A DNA stretch of 64,000 nt from JBEKTW01 sp049515655 (GCA_049515655.1 JBEKTW010000024.1:1-64000), one strand, 5' to 3'; positions 7,518 to 16,403 are shown, counted from the stretch's first letter. Numbers and translations are program-made. The notes: a model not told the origin generated them from the sequence alone.

Positions 7518-7751
7518 GTGCAGAAGATGAACATGTCTAAGAATACGAATCAATCTGTTCAAAATTCAGATGCGGTATTCCCCGGTTGGGGAACAACCGT
7601 TACACTTCATAATATCACTGCAGTCACTCATCCGTCGTACGGTTCTACTGTTTCTGAGGAAACTTTGCGTGAACTTCACCTAAAGATTCCCCCAATCCCG
7701 GCGCGTCAAATAGGGGCGAATATGCGTCGTTTCTCATTTATTGCACAATAA
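7518..7751 (+). CDS. Short hypothetical frame (77 aa), uncertain
   Basis: It begins GTG at 7518 or ATG at 7527. The product (NQSVQNSDAVFPGWGTTVTL, ending RRFSFIAQ) has no recognised domain, signal or membrane span. It lies between the recurring upstream block and the lmo0937-type gene. It may be a real leader-type small protein or chance; nothing else supports it. Confidence 0.25.
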   Translation: MQKMNMSKNTNQSVQNSDAVFPGWGTTVTLHNITAVTHPSYGSTVSEETLRELHLKIPPIPARQIGANMRRFSFIAQ

Positions 7752-7788
7752 AAGAGTTGACCTCTAAACATAAAATAAGGGTACTGTT

Positions 7789-7950
7789 ATGTTATACACT
7801 GTTGCTGTTATTTTGATCGCACTGTGGCTCTTGGGACTTGTCACCTCCTACACCATGAGCGGCTTCATTCACGTTCTTTTGGTGATCGCCATTGTGGTCG
7901 TCTTGGTTAGAGTTATCCAAGGACGCAATGTGCTCGACAAAAAGGCTTGA
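7789..7950 (+). CDS. lmo0937-family membrane microprotein (53 aa)
   Basis: The product starts MLYTVAVILIALWLLGLVTS and continues YTMSGFIHVLLVIAIVVVLV followed by a short charged tail. The pattern LYT(I/V)AVIL..LWLLGL..SYTM.GF.H.LLVIAI matches the lmo0937 / DUF5670 family: tiny proteins with two hydrophobic helices, often found among stress genes. Function unknown. A paralog lies at 20870. Start ATG 7789 is preceded by AATAAGGGTACTG, a weak ribosome site. Confidence 0.85.
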   Translation: MLYTVAVILIALWLLGLVTSYTMSGFIHVLLVIAIVVVLVRVIQGRNVLDKKA

Positions 7951-7995
7951 GTCCGGGAATAAAGTCATACAAGTAGCTGTTATTGTCGCCAGACT

Positions 7996-8175
7996 ATTTT
8001 GAGCGACGGTGCGAAGGGTTCGGACGTTTTTGCAGGGTGGCACTTCAGCGACTCCTGGAACGGCGTCTGTCGTCAAGGCGACCATCATGGCTGATCAATC
8101 AATCTCGCTAAATCCCGACGCAACAGTTGAAGGCAGATTGTCAGCACGTATTGCCGCGGTAAGATTACCGGAAAT
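7996..8175 (+). pseudogene. C-terminal remnant of a DUF3494 gene
   Basis: The frame LSDGAKGSDVF (from 7999) shifts after the run of T near 8026 into LQGGTSATPGTASVVKATIM followed by ADQSISLNPDATVEGRLSAR and IAAVRL. This is the C-terminal beta-helix pattern of DUF3494 proteins, where a Trp (VFWQ) is expected at the break, consistent with a 2-base deletion. There is no upstream half of the gene. It lies immediately upstream of an intact DUF3494 protein. Confidence 0.75.
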
Positions 8176-8266
8176 ACTTTGTAAAGCCTACGCCGCAAAT
8201 ATGTGGAATTTTTTACGCAACAAAACATGTCGTACTTCATTTTCATTAACTCTATAGGAGATTTTT

Positions 8267-10300
8267 ATGAAAATCAATACAAAAAACCCAACCACTGTCT
8301 TGAGCTGGTGGACGCGCTTCTGCTCCATAGGCGCATCCGCCTTTGGCGGACTCGGCCTCCCGCTTTCGGCAGGACTGACCCTTGCTTTGCTCTCCGTCGT
8401 TTTGATGGGCGGATGTAAAGAGGACGAGGGGGGAATCGTAAACGTCTTTAACGCACCCGCGGTGATTCGCACTTCCCCCCTTAATAATGCGACGAATGTG
8501 CCTCTCAACAAGACAAGTGGTGCCAGCAGGTCGGCTGGGGTCGCCGCTGTCAAGATAATCACGGCAACTTTCAGTGCACCGATGGACCCGAAATCGATTA
8601 ACACAACATCGTTCACTGTATTGCAGGGCGGGGCCTCTCTTTCGGGAACGGTCTCGTACTCTGACACGACCGCAGTTTTTGTAGCCCCGAACGGTCTGGG
8701 ACCAAATCTCACCTATACTTGTACAATCACAACCGGGGCCACGGATGTCGGTGGTAATGCACTTGCAAGTAACTATGTATGGACCTTTACGACGATTGCA
8801 CCCGGGACACCAACGCTCATCGCGCCCGTTAATGCAGCGGTCAATATCTCAACGAGTCTGACGATGATTTGGAATGCCGTACCGGGGGCCGATACCTATC
8901 GGTTGCAGGTCTCGACGAGTAACCTCTTTGCCACTACGGTGTATAACGACTCGACACGCACGGGCATTTCGCAACAGATATCGGGCTTGACGGTTGGAAT
9001 GACCTATTACTGGCGTGTGAATGCGAAAATTGCCGGTGGAACGAGTGCTTACTCCACCGCGTGGAGCTTCACAACCATCGCACCGCCCGCGGCACCGGTC
9101 TTAGTCGCGCCTATTGCTGCAGCGCAGAATCAGGCAACGACTCTGACGTTGAGTTGGAATGCTTCGACGGGAGCCAACACGTATCGTCTGCAGGTCTCGA
9201 CGAGTAACCTTTTTGCCACTACGGTGTATAACGACTCGACGATAACAGGGACCTCGCACCAGATAACGGGCTTGGCAGTCGGGGCGACCTACTACTGGCG
9301 TGTGAATGCGAAGAATGCCGCCGGGACAAGTGCTTACTCCACAAGGAGCTTCAAAACCACAACCATTGTCGGTTCTCTTCAGCCGCCGACTTTGGCTGCG
9401 CCAGCCGATTCATCGGTGAATATCTCAACGAGTCCGACCCTGAGTTGGAATGCTTCGACCGGAGCCGCTACGTATCGTCTCCAAGTCGACACGAGCGCCG
9501 TTTTTGCCCACACGGTATTTGATGACTCGACGCTCACCGGGCTCTCGCAACCGATATCGGGCTTAACGGTTGGGAAGACCTATTACTGGCACGTGAATGC
9601 AAAGAATAGTAGTGGTACGAGTGCATACTCAACGATATGGCGCTTTACAGTCGGAGCATCGCCGCCTCCACCGGTAAATCTTCTTGGTTCGGCCAGCACG
9701 TATGGGATCATGGCAACCTCCGCGATCACCAACACAGGCAACTCTATTATCAATGGGGATGTTTCGTTGGACCCAGGCACTTCAATGACTGGATTTCCGC
9801 CGGGAGTGGTGAACGGCACGATACACATTAATGATACAGTGTCAGCGAAGGCCAGAGCCGACCTGTTGGCCGCATATAACACCCTCAAGGGCCTTCCACC
9901 AGGAACAACAATATCAGCCGGTGCGGATCTGGGCGCGTTATATCCTACGGGTATTCCACCCGGCACCTATACATCTGGTAGCACGATGATGGTCTCGACC
10001 CCTCTCGTTCTCGACGCAGGTGGTGACGCGAATGCCGTCTGGGTCTTCCAGATCGGTTCCTCGCTGACTACGGGAGCCAGTGTTTCGCTGGCTAACAATG
10101 CTCAGGCCAAGAACGTGTTTTGGGTTCCTACTTCGGATGCGACTGTAGGAGTAGGCACTATCTTCTATGGAACCATAGTGGCTGGCAGAAATGTCTCTGG
10201 TGTGACTGGTGCCGTGATAAACGGCAGAATATTGGCCGGAGCGATCACTGCCGGGACGATTGCTTTGGATGGCAATACTGTTAACGTGCCTTTGCCGTAA
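8267..10300 (+). CDS. Surface lipoprotein: Big_5, three FN3-like repeats and DUF3494 (677 aa)
   Basis: A long signal region ends in a lipobox LMGGC (Cys50), so it is probably an outer-membrane-linked lipoprotein. Residues ~65-175 are a Big_5 Ig-like domain (ATFSAPMDPKSINTTSFTVL). Next come three ~95-residue fibronectin-III-like repeats, recognised by TYRLQVSTSNLFATTVYNDS and TYYWRVNAKNA..GTSAYST. Residues ~470-677 are a DUF3494 ice-binding-like beta-helix (NGDVSLDPGTS, VWVFQIGSSLTTG, GTIVAGRNVSG, NGRILAGA). DUF3494 proteins bind ice in cold-adapted microbes, but many members have unknown ligands. AGGAGATTTTT precedes ATG 8267. The first two FN3-like repeats are very similar at DNA level. Confidence 0.88.
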   Translation: MKINTKNPTTVLSWWTRFCSIGASAFGGLGLPLSAGLTLALLSVVLMGGCKEDEGGIVNVFNAPAVIRTSPLNNATNVPLNKTSGASRSAGVAAVKIITATFSAPMDPKSINTTSFTVLQGGASLSGTVSYSDTTAVFVAPNGLGPNLTYTCTITTGATDVGGNALASNYVWTFTTIAPGTPTLIAPVNAAVNISTSLTMIWNAVPGADTYRLQVSTSNLFATTVYNDSTRTGISQQISGLTVGMTYYWRVNAKIAGGTSAYSTAWSFTTIAPPAAPVLVAPIAAAQNQATTLTLSWNASTGANTYRLQVSTSNLFATTVYNDSTITGTSHQITGLAVGATYYWRVNAKNAAGTSAYSTRSFKTTTIVGSLQPPTLAAPADSSVNISTSPTLSWNASTGAATYRLQVDTSAVFAHTVFDDSTLTGLSQPISGLTVGKTYYWHVNAKNSSGTSAYSTIWRFTVGASPPPPVNLLGSASTYGIMATSAITNTGNSIINGDVSLDPGTSMTGFPPGVVNGTIHINDTVSAKARADLLAAYNTLKGLPPGTTISAGADLGALYPTGIPPGTYTSGSTMMVSTPLVLDAGGDANAVWVFQIGSSLTTGASVSLANNAQAKNVFWVPTSDATVGVGTIFYGTIVAGRNVSGVTGAVINGRILAGAITAGTIALDGNTVNVPLP

Positions 10301-10312
10301 GGTATGAAGCCT

Positions 10313-10345
10313 GCCCGCCAGACATCGGTTTGGTGGGCGGGTTTT
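10313..10345 (+). terminator. Terminator after the DUF3494 lipoprotein
   Basis: CCCGCC (10314-10319) pairs with GGCGGG (10336-10341), followed by TTTT, starting 13 bp after the stop codon. Confidence 0.65.
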
Positions 10346-10474
10346 CGGTGTGATACCGGAGGCAGACATGATTTTGATGATGAAAATGAAGGACACCGGG
10401 GTCAATCATCGGTACACTTTTTTACTTGAGCTAAATGTGAAATACGGAACTACACTTAATAAAAGGAGCTATGT

Positions 10475-12505
10475 ATGTATCAATATCGCACAGTAATCCG
10501 AAGCCGGAGGCTTACGGGCCTTTGGCTCAAAAGAATTATCTTCAGTTCTTTGATACTGATTTGCGTCAACGCAACAATTTTTGCGCAGGAAACTCAAAGG
10601 GCACAGCCAACGTGGTGGTTCGGCGCAGCCGCAGGCGCGAATTTGAACTTCTACGGCGGAACAACTCAAATGTTGAACTCCGGATTAACGACTCCGGCTC
10701 CCTTTCACAAAGGCTATGGAGGGGGTCTCTACCTTGCTCCACTTGTAGAGTATCGCCCCAATTCTGTCTGGGGTGGAATACTGGCAGTGGGATTTGATGA
10801 CAGGCGCGGATGGTTCACAGATGTTCCCTATTTTAGGGGCGGGCAGAAGTTAGTGGAGAAGTTATCGGCGACGCCCAGCTATATTTCCATCGAACCGAGC
10901 TTACGGTACGCTCCATTCTCAAATGCCTGGTACATTTTTGGGGGTCCCCGAATCGGCTTCAATTGGCCTCTCCTCACGGAAGAACAAAAAGCATTTGTCT
11001 ACACAGAACGAGGAAACATCGGCTCCAAAGACCAGTTCAGTGATATGAATGAAACAGTCGTCTCAGGACAAATCGGCATTGGTTACGATTTTGCATGCGC
11101 GTCTTTGGACAATGAGGTTCAAGTCAATCTTTCACCATTTATCTCGTACCAACCTTATTTTGGTCAAGACCCGCGCTCGGTGGAAACCCCGGGCTCGGTT
11201 GAGAACTGGGGAGTGGCGACCGTACGTGTGGGTATCGCAATCAAGTTTGGACGCGGTGCGGTTATTCCTCGGGTCGTGACTGCAGTAATTCCCGCGGTTG
11301 TCGAGGGTGATGTCCAATTTTCGGTTCGTGCGCCCAAGGCCGTACCCGCTAAGCGCAAGGTCCGGGAGACGTTCCCGCTTCGCAATTATGTGTTTTTCGA
11401 GGCCGGATCGGCTGAAATACCGAATCGATACGTGGCGCTGACGAAAGACCAGGCGGCAAGCTTCAAGGAGGAACAATTGCAAGAAGTTCAGCCGAAAAAC
11501 ATGACTGGTCGCTCACTTCGACAGATGACCGTGTATTATAACATCCTGAATATCCTCGGTGATCGTTTGAAAAGAAGTCCCGGAACGGCCATTTTCTTAA
11601 GTGGAGCGTCAGACAAAGGACCAGAGCATGGCAAAGCAAGGGCGGAAGCGATCAAGCAGTATCTTGTGGACGTGTTTGGAATCGATGGCTCGAGGATAAC
11701 GACTGAGGGACGAGATAAACCGCGAATTCCATCAGAACAGCCGGGTGGTACAAAAGAACTTGATCTTCTCCGGGCCGGAGATAGTCGGGTTGATATTGAG
11801 AGCGAATCGCCTGAGATGATGATACAGGTTGGGGGCGCTTCCCACTACATGCTGAAGCCGGTGCAAATCGTTGCAGTGCTTGAAGACCCTCTTGACAGCC
11901 ATGTTCTTTTCAATGTGGTTGGGGCAAAGGAAGTGCTCGCATCGTGGTCGTTGGAAATCACGGACGACCAAGGAAAGGCTCAACGCTTCGGACCATTCAC
12001 ACGAGACTTGGAAAGCATTTCGGGGAACGCCATCCTGGGTAATCGTTCCCAGGGCGACTACAAGGTCGTGATGCTCGGACAAACCAAAGGCGGAAAATCT
12101 ATAAGGAAAGAAAGCTCGGTCCACCTGGTCCGCAGAGACGAACCGATGAAAGAAGCAGTACGGTTCAGCATTCTATTTGATTTTGACAAATCGAAGACCA
12201 TAGCGAGCTACGAAAAATTCCTCACCGACATTGTCACGCCGCTCATTCCGGATAACGGTATCGTTGTTATCCACGGCCATACGGACATCATAGGAGAGGA
12301 AGAGTACAACTACGACTTATCCCACGAGCGAGCACAGGATGCCCAGAGTATCATTGAAGGGGCACTATCGAATAGCGGTAAGCATGGGGTCACATTTGAA
12401 ACGTTGTGGTTCGGCGCAGATCTCCAACATGCGCCGTTTGACAACAACTTGCCGGAGGAACGGTTCTACAATAGAACTGTCATCATCGATATCGTCCCCG
12501 ACTGA
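10475..12505 (+). CDS. Outer-membrane protein with two OmpA-like domains (676 aa)
   Basis: A signal peptide (FSSLILICVNATIFAQ) is followed by an eight-strand-type outer-membrane beta-barrel region (~45-265; WWFGAAAGANLNFYGG, YAPFSNAWYIFGGPRIGFNW). A first OmpA-like segment (~295-440) has NYVFFEAGSAEIPNRY and SGASDKGPEHGKARAEAIKQ. A linker follows, then a C-terminal OmpA domain (~575-676) with FDFDKSKTIASYEKFL, IHGHTDIIGEEEYN and NRTVIIDI. OmpA domains bind peptidoglycan. ATG 10475 is preferred over ATG 10471 because AAGGAG spacing is better and the frame is long. It is flanked by two DUF3494 genes. Confidence 0.88.
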   Translation: MYQYRTVIRSRRLTGLWLKRIIFSSLILICVNATIFAQETQRAQPTWWFGAAAGANLNFYGGTTQMLNSGLTTPAPFHKGYGGGLYLAPLVEYRPNSVWGGILAVGFDDRRGWFTDVPYFRGGQKLVEKLSATPSYISIEPSLRYAPFSNAWYIFGGPRIGFNWPLLTEEQKAFVYTERGNIGSKDQFSDMNETVVSGQIGIGYDFACASLDNEVQVNLSPFISYQPYFGQDPRSVETPGSVENWGVATVRVGIAIKFGRGAVIPRVVTAVIPAVVEGDVQFSVRAPKAVPAKRKVRETFPLRNYVFFEAGSAEIPNRYVALTKDQAASFKEEQLQEVQPKNMTGRSLRQMTVYYNILNILGDRLKRSPGTAIFLSGASDKGPEHGKARAEAIKQYLVDVFGIDGSRITTEGRDKPRIPSEQPGGTKELDLLRAGDSRVDIESESPEMMIQVGGASHYMLKPVQIVAVLEDPLDSHVLFNVVGAKEVLASWSLEITDDQGKAQRFGPFTRDLESISGNAILGNRSQGDYKVVMLGQTKGGKSIRKESSVHLVRRDEPMKEAVRFSILFDFDKSKTIASYEKFLTDIVTPLIPDNGIVVIHGHTDIIGEEEYNYDLSHERAQDAQSIIEGALSNSGKHGVTFETLWFGADLQHAPFDNNLPEERFYNRTVIIDIVPD

Positions 12506-12587
12506 GGTCGTCAGCAGATGAATTCAACTATCGACAGCTTTTTTCCTAATTAACGTTTCATCATTCACTAACTTCAAGGAGATTTTT

Positions 12588-13676
12588 ATGAAGATTTGTA
12601 CAACACATACAACAGCGATTTCAGGCCGATGGATGCGTTTCCTCGGAACGATGCTGATGTTTGCTTTGATGGTGCCTGCCGTTGCCGTGTCTCAATCGAC
12701 ACCTGCACCGGTGAATCTTGGCACTGCTGGCGATTTCGTGATTCTGGCAAAAACAGGGATCTCAACCACGGGTGTCACTGCAATAACCGGTGATATTGGA
12801 GTTAGTCCAGCCTCTGCGACATACATAACTGGATTTGGATTAATAATGGATCCCTCCGGTACATTTTCGACATCATCGTTAATCACGGGGAAGGTGTACG
12901 CTGCCGACTATACTTCCCCAACTCCGACTAAGATGACTACGGCTATCGGCGACATGCAAACTGCATACACCAACGCAGCCGGGCGCACATTGCCTGATTC
13001 CCTTAACATGGGTGCTGGAAATATTACCGGAAAGACCATTGCTCATGGCCTCTATAAATGGGGCACTAGTGTTGTAATATCTGCGGGTGGTACCACTATC
13101 TCGGGCAGCGCAACTGATGTCTGGATCTTCCAGGTAGCGGGGAATCTAAACGTGGCCAACGGTGCCATTGTTACTCTCAGCGGCGGCGCGCTGGCTTCCA
13201 ACATCTTCTGGCAGGTCGCGGGCCAGGTCACCCTTGGAACGACGGCTCAAATGAAGGGAATCATATTGTGTCAAACACAGATTGCGATGGGTACCGGCGC
13301 AACGTTGAACGGCAGAGCGCTGGCACAGACTGCAGTTACATTAGAAGCTAACATCGTCGTTAGACCGGTGGTGACCGCTGTCAAGAATGGATTAGCACCG
13401 GAAACATTCGCGCTCTCGCAGAACTACCCGAATCCCTTCAATCCGACGACGAAGATTGATTATAGTCTTGGGAAGGCTGCTCAGGTTTCTCTCAAAGTCT
13501 ACAATGTGCTTGGTCTTGAGGTTGCTACGCTCGTAAACGACCGCCAGGAAGCCGGCAGCTACACCGTACCGTTCGGCACGACTAATGCAACATCCGGTCT
13601 CTCGAGCGGTGTGTATTTCTACCGTCTCCAGGCCGGATCCCTCGTCTCGACGAAGAGGTTGATCCTCATGAAGTAG
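12588..13676 (+). CDS. Secreted DUF3494 protein with type IX sorting domain (362 aa)
   Basis: A signal peptide ends near VPAVAVSQS. Residues ~42-262 are a DUF3494 ice-binding-like domain (NLGTAGDFVILAKTGIS, GDIGVSPASATYITGF, VWIFQVAGNLNVANGA, NIFWQVAGQVTLGT, NGRALAQTAVTLEA). The last ~85 residues are a type IX secretion C-terminal domain: LSQNYPNPFNPTTKI, VYNVLGLEVATLV, GVYFYRLQAG and KRLILMK. It should be secreted and attached to the cell surface. The ribosome site AAGGAGATTTTT is the same as for the 8267 gene. The T9SS tail is the strongest taxonomic clue in the window. Confidence 0.93.
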   Translation: MKICTTHTTAISGRWMRFLGTMLMFALMVPAVAVSQSTPAPVNLGTAGDFVILAKTGISTTGVTAITGDIGVSPASATYITGFGLIMDPSGTFSTSSLITGKVYAADYTSPTPTKMTTAIGDMQTAYTNAAGRTLPDSLNMGAGNITGKTIAHGLYKWGTSVVISAGGTTISGSATDVWIFQVAGNLNVANGAIVTLSGGALASNIFWQVAGQVTLGTTAQMKGIILCQTQIAMGTGATLNGRALAQTAVTLEANIVVRPVVTAVKNGLAPETFALSQNYPNPFNPTTKIDYSLGKAAQVSLKVYNVLGLEVATLVNDRQEAGSYTVPFGTTNATSGLSSGVYFYRLQAGSLVSTKRLILMK

Positions 13677-13690
13677 TTCTTGTTGATAAA

Positions 13691-13723
13691 GCATGTGCCG
13701 CGTTGAAACGCGGTACATGCTTT
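13691..13723 (+). terminator. Terminator after the DUF3494/T9SS gene
   Basis: GCATGT-CCGCG (13691-13702) pairs with CGCGG-ACATGC (13709-13720) around a TTGAAA loop, followed by TTTC, 14 bp after the stop. Confidence 0.75.
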
Positions 13724-13768
13724 CATTGTCCCGTGCTTCAGCGAATAGATCGGTCGAGAGAATTGCGA

Positions 13769-13942
13769 ATGGATACGTCTGAATCGGTCGCGGACAATTG
13801 GGTGAGAGAGCTTAGGTCAGTTCAGGAGGACCCAAGAGATTCTCTGCGCGAAGACCCGAGGGAAGAATTGACTGCACAGGAAAAGAATACCGGAAGTCAG
13901 CCTGACGACGAACGTTCGCTGTATGACGGAGGAGAGGGCTGA
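13769..13942 (+). CDS. Short hydrophilic hypothetical protein (57 aa), uncertain
   Basis: It begins MDTSESVADNWVRELRSVQE and is rich in Asp, Glu, Arg and Ser, with repeats DPRDSLREDPREEL. No family recognised. An upstream in-frame TTG lies inside the preceding terminator and is unlikely. The ribosome site is weak (CGAGAG). It may be a small disordered protein or a chance frame. Confidence 0.3.
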   Translation: MDTSESVADNWVRELRSVQEDPRDSLREDPREELTAQEKNTGSQPDDERSLYDGGEG

Positions 13943-13992
13943 GAATCGGTCTCATGACGGTGCTGCTCACCATGTGAAAGGTTGTAAGTAAT

Positions 13993-14490
13993 ATGAAACA
14001 TCTTCATGTGCCAGTTATAGCACTTTGTTTGTTCCTGGCAGTTCAGGTGTCCGTTGCACAAGAGCGCAACTTTGGACTTGGCGTCATTGTTGGTGAACCG
14101 ACGGGAGTCAGTGCAAAATTATGGACATCGCCCACGACGGCGGTCGATTTTGCTCTCGGTTGGTCGGTAAGAGGAGATCGAATCGGCAATTACAATGGCT
14201 ACGATGATGGAGGAAGCCGCTTTCACTTCCACATGGATTATCTCTGGCATTCATTTGATGCTATCAGCTCGTCTGGAGGACTCCCCTTCTTATACTGTGG
14301 GATGGGCGGACGCATCAACACGCGCGCCGGCTATAGTAGTTCGGCCGCTGTCCGCGGTGTGATCGGCGTTGGATGGGTGCCGCATGAAACGCCAATAGAT
14401 ATCTTTCTTGAACTGGTTCCATCACTCCAGTTCACATCGTCAACAGGCATTGGGTTTGATGCAGGCCTCGGAGCACGGTATTTCTTTTGA
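13993..14490 (+). CDS. Small outer-membrane beta-barrel protein (DUF3996-like, 165 aa)
   Basis: A signal peptide (MKHLHVPVIALCLFLAVQVS, cut near VAQE) is followed by strand-rich sequence: FGLGVIVGEPTGVSAKLWTS, AVDFALGWSV, FHFHMDYLWHSF, LPFLYCGMGGRI and a final GFDAGLGARYFF with a C-terminal Phe typical of barrel insertion. The G-EPTG-SAK motif and DYLWH fit DUF3996. Role unknown. It is followed 30 bp later by the recurring upstream block. Confidence 0.78.
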   Translation: MKHLHVPVIALCLFLAVQVSVAQERNFGLGVIVGEPTGVSAKLWTSPTTAVDFALGWSVRGDRIGNYNGYDDGGSRFHFHMDYLWHSFDAISSSGGLPFLYCGMGGRINTRAGYSSSAAVRGVIGVGWVPHETPIDIFLELVPSLQFTSSTGIGFDAGLGARYFF

Positions 14491-14522
14491 TGACAAGGTC
14501 ATCATACAACGACGATGCATCT

Positions 14523-14600
14523 CATTCCAAGGATGTAGCCCATCTTTCATCCCTTTGCACGATTGATTTGGCGGTCGATTTAGTTGTATCTTACTAACGT
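14523..14600 (+). promoter_or_regulatory. Recurring upstream block, copy 2
   Basis: ATTCCAAGGATGTAGCCCATC, TTTCATCCCTTTG, CGATTGATTTGG and TTTAGTTGTATCTTA match copies 1 and 3. TTTG and TATCTTA within it could serve as a Bacteroidota-type promoter (TTTG-N16-TAnnTT). It lies about 90 bp before the DUF3185 gene. Similarity to copy 1 continues through GTGGATCAGCAGAGAC. Confidence 0.65.
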
Positions 14601-14684
14601 GGTAGTGGATCAGCAGAGACTCCGCACCAGGGAGCCGGGTCATTGCTTCTTGAAGGACTCAACAACCAAACAGAGGATTTTTCT

Positions 14685-14891
14685 ATGAACAAAGCACTCT
14701 CACTCGCCCTTCTTGCCGGAGGTATCCTTTTGATAATCTTTGGCTCTATTGCCTACAACTCAACGAGCTCCGACATTTCCCGTTTTTTTACCGGCTCAGC
14801 CACCGATAAATCAATGTGGCTATTGGTGAGCGGCATCGGTGCGGCGATTGCAGGCCTGGTCGGTCTATCGCGTGCGTCAAAGGTCACGTGA
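14685..14891 (+). CDS. DUF3185-family membrane protein (68 aa)
   Basis: MNKALSLALLAGGILLIIFG starts the protein, then SSDISRFFTGSATDKSMWLL and a second hydrophobic helix SGIGAAIAGLVGL. The S(S)D.SRFFTG..TDK..W motif is diagnostic of DUF3185: two transmembrane helices, function unknown. ATG 14685 is chosen on AGAGGA 9 bp upstream; the frame is open further upstream but without a ribosome site. Downstream of recurring block copy 2. Confidence 0.88.
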   Translation: MNKALSLALLAGGILLIIFGSIAYNSTSSDISRFFTGSATDKSMWLLVSGIGAAIAGLVGLSRASKVT

Positions 14892-14991
14892 GATCTCTTT
14901 GAGAAGATGCCGACGGCAGAAGGGAGAAAAGTCGTAAAGAAACCTTCTGAGAAAACGGATGAGTCACTTAACACTCATATTAATGAACTGA

Positions 14992-16275
14992 ATGGCAAAC
15001 ATCATGAAACTATTCGTCAAAGTCTTAACGCTTGCTGTAGTTCTGATTGCAGGTACATGGATAACACAGCAAAAAGTATCTGCACAAGGGACTGCCGTCA
15101 GCTTCCAGCTTTTTTATGATCAATTGAGTCCCTATGGCTCGTGGGTAGATTATCAAAATTACGGATACGTTTGGATACCCGATGTAGATCGGGATTTTAG
15201 TCCCTATGGCACCAACGGTCACTGGGTCTTCACCGACGATGGTTGGACGTGGGTTTCCGATTATCCGTGGGGATGGGCGCCATTTCATTACGGCCGCTGG
15301 GCGTATGATGATTCATTCGGCTGGTTCTGGGTTCCTCACAATGAATGGGGACCTGCCTGGGTGACGTGGAGGAGGTCTGAAGGTTATTATGGCTGGGCGC
15401 CCATGGGACCGGGTATAAGCCTTGAAGTGTCTCTTGGCGGGGGATACCGTGTACCGAACGATCGCTGGATATTCGTAAGCGACAGGGATATTAGCAGACC
15501 CGATATTGACCGCCATTATGTCGATCGGTCAACCAACATTACAATCATCAATCGTTCCACGGTGATCAACAATACTTACACCGATAATAGCCGGCACACG
15601 AAGTATGTTGCAGGTCCTGCTCGAGATGACGTGCAGAAGGTTACTGGATCGACAGTCAAACCGGTTACCATCCGGGATAACGATAAACCAGGCCAAACTC
15701 TGAGTAATGATCAGCTCCAGATATACAGGCCACAGGTGCAGGCGAGCAATAATAATGCCCGCAAACCTGTGCCGTCCAAACTGGTAAGCTTGAAAGCGGT
15801 GAAGCCCATCTCCGGAAGAACTCCGGGAAATCAGCGGCAGAATGCTAACCCGCCTGGTAATAAGGCGGTAGGAGTGCAAGCCCGGGCCGTCAATCCACCC
15901 GATAAGAACAAGAGCATTGCAAAACCAGCACAACTGCAGACTGTCAAGTCATCTACCAAGGAAGCAAAAAATCAGCAGCCCCGCGTCGTCAATCCACCTG
16001 GTAAGAACAAGGGCATTGCAGCACCATCACAACCGCAGACTGTCAAGCCATCCGTCAAGAAGGTGAGAAGTCAGCAACCCCGGGCCATTAATACACCCGT
16101 TAATAACAAGGGTACAGGTCAACAATCGAAGCCGAGGAAGGTCCCTTCACCCAATACGAAGAGGCAGTCACCCCAAACTACCACTTCCCCCAACAAGAAG
16201 GGTAAGGTTCCGGATTCTCAGCCCCCAAAACCTGATAAACAAAAACAGGATGATCCAAAGCGATCTGAACAGTAA
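14992..16275 (+). CDS. DUF6600-type (YXWGXW) secreted protein with Pro/Lys-rich repeat tail (427 aa)
   Basis: Signal peptide (VLTLAVVLIAGTWITQQKVSAQ). Residues ~35-165 carry the DUF6600 pattern: SFQLFYDQLSPYGSWVD, YGYVWIPDV, GHWVFTDDGWTWVSDYPWGW, PFHYGRW, GWFWVPHNEWGPAWVTWR and YYGWAP. The C-terminal ~200 residues are low-complexity, with imperfect repeats around NPPGKNKGIA and PQTVKPS.KK...QQPR. Likely periplasmic or surface; function unknown. The start could be 14992 or 15004 (MKLFVKV); neither has a clear ribosome site. Confidence 0.82.
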   Translation: MANIMKLFVKVLTLAVVLIAGTWITQQKVSAQGTAVSFQLFYDQLSPYGSWVDYQNYGYVWIPDVDRDFSPYGTNGHWVFTDDGWTWVSDYPWGWAPFHYGRWAYDDSFGWFWVPHNEWGPAWVTWRRSEGYYGWAPMGPGISLEVSLGGGYRVPNDRWIFVSDRDISRPDIDRHYVDRSTNITIINRSTVINNTYTDNSRHTKYVAGPARDDVQKVTGSTVKPVTIRDNDKPGQTLSNDQLQIYRPQVQASNNNARKPVPSKLVSLKAVKPISGRTPGNQRQNANPPGNKAVGVQARAVNPPDKNKSIAKPAQLQTVKSSTKEAKNQQPRVVNPPGKNKGIAAPSQPQTVKPSVKKVRSQQPRAINTPVNNKGTGQQSKPRKVPSPNTKRQSPQTTTSPNKKGKVPDSQPPKPDKQKQDDPKRSEQ

Positions 16276-16327
16276 GAAGATCATTATTCTTCGTGGATGA
16301 TGCGCTTTGTTGATGGAAATGCTCCCC

Positions 16328-16403
16328 CCTCCAGAGAATTAGCCCATCTTTCATCCCTTTGCACTATTGATTTGACCCCCAACTTAGTTGTATCTTATCA
16401 TAG
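16328..16403 (+). promoter_or_regulatory. Recurring upstream block, copy 3
   Basis: CTCCAGAGAATTAGCCCATC, TTTCATCCCTTTG, CACTATTGATTTG and ACTTAGTTGTATCTTA match the other copies. It begins about 50 bp after the DUF6600 stop and lies about 165 bp before the broken OmpA-fusion gene. Confidence 0.65.

Noticed and set aside
13703..13768. Upstream extension of the 57-aa frame
   Set aside because: Its TTG start lies within the stem-loop of the preceding terminator.
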